The translations under genes and the position numbers were made by a program. A stretch of DNA of 13,915 bases, from positions 1 through 13,915 of the forward strand of contig CALNBU010000716.1 of assembly GCA_937875615.1 (NCBI GenBank), written 5' to 3'. The DNA comes from an uncultured Archangium sp. Lineage in GTDB: Bacteria; Myxococcota; Myxococcia; Myxococcales; Myxococcaceae. This document shows positions 9,934 through 13,915 of this stretch, one piece after another. Position 1 is the stretch's first letter. The number at the start of each line of letters is the position of its first letter. The notes beneath the pieces were generated by a model. That model had not been told where the DNA came from and searched no databases. It saw only the letters and a program-made list of their open reading frames with translations.

Positions 9934-10641
9934 ATGTCTGTCGGCACACAGGTCCAGCCAGGAGGCGCCAGTAACCGCAAGCTGCGGAACTTCCTGCTCG
10001 ACGCCCGCTTCCAGCTCAAGTTCGCCGCGTACTTCGTGGTGCTGGCGCTGGTGGTCGCCGCGCTGCTGGGCGTGTTCCTGGTGCGCACCACCGACTCGCT
10101 CTTCTCGCAGCTGGTCGACTCGGCGGAGGCGCGCAAGAAGGCGGCGGAGACCAGCCGGGAGCTGGGCCAGTGCACCGTCAACAATGATCTGCGCAGCGCG
10201 ATGGACGACCCCTCGCTGTTCACGGCGCTGACCGAGAAGAGCAAGAGCATCGACGCGGCCTACGAGGCCGAGAAGAAGGCCGCGGCCGAGGCCGCGCTCG
10301 AGGTCCAGCGCCAGCAGGACCGCACCCTGTGGGCGCTGCTGGGCGTGCTGCTGGCCTTCATCGTGCTCATCGCCCTGGTGGCCATCGTCATCACCCACCG
10401 CATCGTGGGGCCGCTCTTCCGCATCAAGCGCATGGCGCGGGAGGTGGCGCAGGGCACGGTGCGGCCGCCCACCTACGGCCTGCGCCCGGGCGACGAGCTG
10501 CAAGACGTCTTCGCCGTGTTCTCGGAGATGGTGACCGCCCTGCGCGCGCGCACCGAAGACGATCTCGCGGCGGTGCGCTCCGCCGAGCCGGGGGCGCTCA
10601 AGAAGCTCGAGGGCTCGCTGGAGGAGCGGCTCAGCCGCTGA
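9934..10641 (+). CDS. Two-pass membrane protein with HAMP domain, no output domain
   Basis: A 235-residue inner-membrane protein. Start ATG at 9934, preceded by AAGGA seven bases upstream. Transmembrane segment 1 is about residues 30-50 and segment 2 about 132-153. Between them is a charged, mostly helical periplasmic stretch (51-131, ending in an Ala/Glu/Lys-rich coil). A HAMP domain follows (about 154-207): the Pro after the second membrane segment (RIVGPLFRIKR), the gap, then the second helix (DELQDVFAVFSEMVTALRAR). The protein then stops after about 28 more residues, with no histidine kinase, cyclase or methyl-accepting signalling domain. It therefore looks like a truncated or accessory sensor that passes a signal to a partner protein. 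It is co-transcribed with the HEAT-repeat gene and overlaps the end of convergent rlmK by 11 bases. Confidence 0.85.
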   Translation: MSVGTQVQPGGASNRKLRNFLLDARFQLKFAAYFVVLALVVAALLGVFLVRTTDSLFSQLVDSAEARKKAAETSRELGQCTVNNDLRSAMDDPSLFTALTEKSKSIDAAYEAEKKAAAEAALEVQRQQDRTLWALLGVLLAFIVLIALVAIVITHRIVGPLFRIKRMAREVAQGTVRPPTYGLRPGDELQDVFAVFSEMVTALRARTEDDLAAVRSAEPGALKKLEGSLEERLSR

Positions 10642-11536
10642 TGCGCCAGGTCCGCTGCACCGGTCGGCGGAAGTCGGCGGGCAGCGACGAGAGCGCCTCG
10701 GCGCTGGTGACGCGGGGGTCGAGGGCGAAGCCCTGGAAGTTGGTGGAGAAGTAGAGCGCGCCCCCGGGCGTGAGCCGGGCGCGACAGGCGTCGATGAGCC
10801 AGCGGTGGTCTCGCTGCACTTCGAAGCGTCGGCCCATCTTCTTCGAGGAAGAGAAGCTGGGCGGATCACACACGATGAGGTCGAAGGTGTCGCTGGTGTG
10901 GGTGAGCCAGGCCAGCACGTCGTCGCGCAGCACGCGGTGCTTCGCGTCGGGGGCGAAGCCGTTGAGCGCCAGGTTGCGCTCGGCCCACTCGCAGTAGGTG
11001 TTCGACAGGTCGACGGTGGTGGTGTGGGTGGCGCCGCCGGCGCGCGCGTGCACGGTGAAGGAGCCGGTGTACGCGAAGAGGTTCAGGAACCGCTGGCCCT
11101 TCGCTTCTCCGCGCACCCGCTGGCGGGTGGGGCGGTGGTCGAGGAACAGGCCCGCGTCGAGGTAGTCCGAGAGGTTGCACTCGAAGCGGAGGCCGTGCTC
11201 GGTGACCACCACCGTCTGGGCACCTGCGCCGAGGCGCTCGTACTGGCCGCTGCCGCGCTCGTGCGTCTTGAGGAAGACGCGCGCCGCGGGCACCCCGAGG
11301 ACGTCGCTGGCGGCGCGCCGCACCTCCGCCCGGGCCTCGTCGATGGAGCCGTCGCGCAGCTGCCGGCGCCGGGGGTACTCCATGACGTGCACCGAGCCTG
11401 CGTACCAGTCGACGGCGAAGGGCCACTCGGGGATGTCGAGATCGTAGAGCCGGAAGGCGTCGGTGCCTTCCTTCCTGGCCCACGCGAAGCGGGGCTTGAG
11501 GTTCTTCCGCAGCCGGTTCTCGAAGTCAGACGCCAC
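10631..11536 (-). CDS. rlmK: Stand-alone RlmK-type 23S rRNA methyltransferase
   Basis: A 301-residue SAM-dependent enzyme, predicted to methylate G2069 (N7) of 23S rRNA (E. coli numbering). In gamma-proteobacteria this activity is the C-terminal half of the fused RlmKL (YcbY). Here it is a separate protein that starts exactly where that half would: ENRLRKNLKPRFAWARKEG, then FRLYDLDIPEW (28-38) and FLDHRPTRQRV (131-141). SAM motif I is LNLFAYTGSF (151-160), the acidic ribose-binding Asp is in TTTVDLSNTY (Asp176), and the catalytic-pocket motif is CDPPSFSSSKKM (223-234). The N-terminal THUMP and RlmL domains are absent. Start is GTG at 11536, with AAGG at about -7 upstream, 24 bases after the stop of the repeat protein, so they probably share an operon. 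Its TGA (10631-10633) lies inside the convergent HAMP gene. Confidence 0.9.
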   Translation of the reverse strand: MASDFENRLRKNLKPRFAWARKEGTDAFRLYDLDIPEWPFAVDWYAGSVHVMEYPRRRQLRDGSIDEARAEVRRAASDVLGVPAARVFLKTHERGSGQYERLGAGAQTVVVTEHGLRFECNLSDYLDAGLFLDHRPTRQRVRGEAKGQRFLNLFAYTGSFTVHARAGGATHTTTVDLSNTYCEWAERNLALNGFAPDAKHRVLRDDVLAWLTHTSDTFDLIVCDPPSFSSSKKMGRRFEVQRDHRWLIDACRARLTPGGALYFSTNFQGFALDPRVTSAEALSSLPADFRRPVQRTWRISG

Positions 11537-11560
11537 GCGGGCCTTGTGTCACGTTTCGCC

Positions 11561-13894
11561 CTACTTGCCGCGCAGCTCCCGCTCTTTGGCCGAGCACCGC
11601 TTCGACAGCTCGCTCAGGGTGAGCTGCTCCCGGCCGATGGCGAAGGTGCGCTCCTTGAGGTCGGGGTAGCGCACGCCGGCCGTCACCGAGTCGGCGGCGC
11701 AGTTGACGAACTCGTTGAGCGCCTCGGCCTTCTTGCCCTTGGCGAGGAGCGCGTTGGCGGCGTCCCAGGCCCGCTTCGGCTTGTCCTCCACGAAGACCAG
11801 CGCGACGAGCGGCGGGAGCAGCGGCGCCACCTTGTCGTAGCGGCTGCTGCACTCGGCCACCGCCTGGCGCACGGTGGAGGGGAGCCCGGTGAGCACCACC
11901 GGCAGCTTCGCGGCCTGGGCGGACTGTTCCACCAGCCGGGTGCCCTCGTCGCGGCAGCTCTTGAAGGCGGCGAGCGCCTTGTCGTAGCCGGCCTTCTGCT
12001 TCTTGAGGTTCTGCTCTCCGTCGGCGCCCGCGGCGGCGGCCATGCCGACGTTGAGCTGGTCGATGGTGTTCTTGCGCACCGTGCGCTCCTCCTGCGCCAG
12101 GGCGAGCGTCTCGAAGCGCTTCATCAGCTCGAAGCGGCCCTTCTCGGCCGCCGAGGCGTAGCTGCCGGCCTGCTGCTCGAGCTGGGCCTTGCCCTCGAGG
12201 AAGCGGTTGGCCTCATCGATGGCCTTGGTGGCGGCCTCCAGGTCGGCGTCGGTGGACGCCGGGGCGCGGGCCGCCTCGAGCTTCACCTTCACGTCGTCGA
12301 GCTGGGCGCGCAGCTCGGCGCGCGAGGCGGCGGCGAAGAGCTGGAGCTTGCGGTTCTCGATCTTCTTGGTGAAGTCGGCGGCGCGCTTGCGCACCTCGCG
12401 GTCGTACCAGGCGTAGGTCTTGTCCTGCTCCACGAGCTGCTTGCCGGCGTCGAGCGCGGTGACGATGCCCTGCACCGCGGTCTCCGCGGCCTTCACGTCG
12501 TCGTCGCCCGACTCGGCGCGCGAGAAGGCGTCGACGGCCTTCTGGGCGACGTTGCGCTCGGCCTCGACCTTCGCCTGCTGGGTGGCCACGTCGATCTCCA
12601 GCCGACGCCTGGTCAGCTTGGCGCGGCCCTCGCGCTCCCAGGCGCGGCCCTCGCCGATGGCGGCGGTGAGCGCGGGGTTCTTCACGTTCATGGGTTCGAG
12701 CGTCTTGGTCAGCACCAGCAGCGCGCTGTTGGAGACGGCGAAGTCGTCGTCGCCGGGGTTCTTCTCGATCTTCACCAGGGAGCCGCGGAAGTCGCGCAGC
12801 GCGAGGTCGAGGGCCTTGAGCTGGAGCTGCCCCTCCACGTCTTCCAGGGTGCTGCGCACGCCGGCAACGTAGGCGCCGAACTGCTCGCTGCGCGCGGCCT
12901 CCGCCTGGTACTTCTCGAGGGTCTTGCGGGCCACGATGGCGATGGTGCGCGCCTCGGCCAGCTGATCTTCCGGCGGCCGCTTCTGGCGGACGACCTTCAG
13001 CGCGCCGGCGAGGTCCTGCCGGGTGGGCTCGATCTCCGCCTTCAGCCGCGCGAGGCCGGTCTGGCTCCACAGCTCGTCGATGCGCTTCTTCGCGGTCACC
13101 AACTCGGCGCGGGTCCTGGTGGCCCAGGGCCCGTAGGTGCGGTCCTTCGACTCCAGCACCCGGCCCTCGTCGAGCCGTTGCTCGAGGTGCTTGCCCGCGC
13201 CGTCGGCGGCCTTGAACTGCTCGTCGGTCGCGGTGGGGTGCAGCGCCTTGTAGGCGGTCTCGAAGCTGACGCGCGCGTCCTCCACGCGGGCGCGGTGCTT
13301 GCTGCCCTCCACCGCGGCCCACTTCTCGTCGACGGCCTTCTCGAGCCTGGCGGTGTCGGCGTCGAGCTGCGCCACGTACTTCGCGAAGTCTGCGTCCTGT
13401 CGGGTGAACTGGCGCGAGGGCTCGACGGTGCGCCGCAGCTCGGCCACCGCGGCGCGCGCCTGCTCGAAGTCCGCCGACGAGGGCTCCTTCACCTCGGTGG
13501 CCGCCGCCTTCGCGCGCAGGGCCTCGGCGGCGGTCTCGATGCTGCGCCGGTGATTGAAGATGTGCAGCTTCGCGCGCCGCGCGTCCACGAAGTCACGGCG
13601 CTCCCGCACCTCCTTGCGCGCGGCGAGCGCGTTGCGGGCGTAGTCGAGGTCGTTCGGCTCCTGACCGGCGCCGGCGTCGATGGCGTCTTTGAGCGCGTTG
13701 ACGGCCTCGTGCGCGGCGTCGAGCTCGCTGAGCACCGGCGCGTCGACCTCGATGCGCTTGACGGCGTCGGCCAGCCTGGTGCGCGCCGCGGCCAGGTTTC
13801 TGGCGGCGGTGGCGACGTCCGGGGCCGGCGCGGCAGAAGCAGAGGTGGAGGCGAGCAGGGTGGCGGCGACGGCGACGGCAGACACGGATCTCAT
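11561..13894 (-). CDS. Large exported helical repeat protein with Cys-containing C-terminal domain
   Basis: A 777-residue protein of unknown function. The N terminus MRSVSAVAVAATLLASTSASA is a signal peptide, cut about residue 21. Nearly everything after it is alpha helix and coiled coil, rich in Ala, Glu, Lys and Arg. About seven diverged repeats of about 84 residues occupy 55-587. They are anchored by a 'xxDxxxAxxAIxxLxxxLExG...Ya' pattern that begins near residues 55, 139, 222, 308, 381, 463 and 548. All four cysteines (647, 682, 732, 767) are in the last 135 residues, which suggests a disulfide-stabilised cap outside the cytoplasm. No catalytic motif is recognisable. It may be a scaffold or a cell-envelope spacer, which is inference. 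The start is the ATG at 13894; no Shine-Dalgarno precedes it, and TAAAAC at 13909-13904 could be a -10 element for a nearly leaderless transcript. rlmK follows 24 bases after its TAG. Confidence 0.85.
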   Translation of the reverse strand: MRSVSAVAVAATLLASTSASAAPAPDVATAARNLAAARTRLADAVKRIEVDAPVLSELDAAHEAVNALKDAIDAGAGQEPNDLDYARNALAARKEVRERRDFVDARRAKLHIFNHRRSIETAAEALRAKAAATEVKEPSSADFEQARAAVAELRRTVEPSRQFTRQDADFAKYVAQLDADTARLEKAVDEKWAAVEGSKHRARVEDARVSFETAYKALHPTATDEQFKAADGAGKHLEQRLDEGRVLESKDRTYGPWATRTRAELVTAKKRIDELWSQTGLARLKAEIEPTRQDLAGALKVVRQKRPPEDQLAEARTIAIVARKTLEKYQAEAARSEQFGAYVAGVRSTLEDVEGQLQLKALDLALRDFRGSLVKIEKNPGDDDFAVSNSALLVLTKTLEPMNVKNPALTAAIGEGRAWEREGRAKLTRRRLEIDVATQQAKVEAERNVAQKAVDAFSRAESGDDDVKAAETAVQGIVTALDAGKQLVEQDKTYAWYDREVRKRAADFTKKIENRKLQLFAAASRAELRAQLDDVKVKLEAARAPASTDADLEAATKAIDEANRFLEGKAQLEQQAGSYASAAEKGRFELMKRFETLALAQEERTVRKNTIDQLNVGMAAAAGADGEQNLKKQKAGYDKALAAFKSCRDEGTRLVEQSAQAAKLPVVLTGLPSTVRQAVAECSSRYDKVAPLLPPLVALVFVEDKPKRAWDAANALLAKGKKAEALNEFVNCAADSVTAGVRYPDLKERTFAIGREQLTLSELSKRCSAKERELRGK
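12134..13732 (-). repeat. Seven diverged protein-level tandem repeats of about 84 residues
   Basis: Repeat starts, judged by the Asp/Leu/Glu anchor, are near residues 55, 139, 222, 308, 381, 463 and 548 of the 777-residue protein. Spacings are 84, 83, 86, 73, 82 and 85. The best preserved are units 3, 6 and 7 (for example LEQRLDEGRVLESKDRTY, VTALDAGKQLVEQDKTY and NRFLEGKAQLEQQAGSY). The repeats are not conserved at DNA level, so they are old. Confidence 0.65.
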
Positions 13895-13915
13895 GTGCGT
13901 CGGGTTTTACCAGCG

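Noticed and set aside
13904..13909. TAAAAC hexamer as a -10 box of the 777-residue protein gene
   Set aside because: The -35 would be outside the window and it would give a 3-base leader; mentioned in the gene entry but not listed as a promoter.

Overview
The window is GC-rich (strong G/C third-codon bias, open frames on every strand) and densely packed. It looks like chromosome from a myxobacterium (Myxococcota). The supporting features are a PilZ module fused to an Hsp70, a calpain-type C2 protease, stand-alone RlmK and several lipoprotein/repeat proteins of myxobacterial style. The species cannot be fixed from the sequence. I see no mobile element, integrase, tRNA, rRNA, CRISPR array or clear intrinsic terminator.

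Layout. Positions 1-9085 are transcribed leftward (minus strand). In transcription order they carry: a DUF695-like protein (9085-8648); alanyl-tRNA synthetase alaS (8616-5962); a small lipoprotein (5965-5381); a PilZ-Hsp70 fusion chaperone interrupted by one extra base (5384-3320); a calpain-like cysteine protease with two Ig-like modules (3218-1491); a 119-residue beta-rich, possibly OB-fold protein (1476-1117); and a multi-domain universal stress protein that runs off the left edge (1017 to before 1). The alaS/lipoprotein and lipoprotein/Hsp70 junctions are 4-base start/stop overlaps, so these three are translationally coupled. A weak candidate promoter lies before the protease gene. Positions 9185-10641 are a rightward two-gene unit: an exported HEAT-repeat protein and a two-pass HAMP membrane protein. 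The last part (13894-10631) is leftward again: a 777-residue exported helical protein built from about seven repeats of about 84 residues, then stand-alone rlmK, whose stop codon lies inside the 3' end of the HAMP gene.

The most notable region is 1117-5384. The PilZ-Hsp70 gene carries all the ATPase motifs of an Hsp70, but a single extra G in the ggg at 3839-3841 shifts the frame. By chance the shifted frame stays open through the next gap and is in phase with the protease gene, so a naive gene caller would report one 1297-residue PilZ-Hsp70-calpain protein. I read this as two genes plus a frameshift (mutation or sequence error). The protease keeps Gln350, Cys356, His520 and Asn540. The small protein 14 bases behind it could be its partner or inhibitor, which is only a hypothesis.
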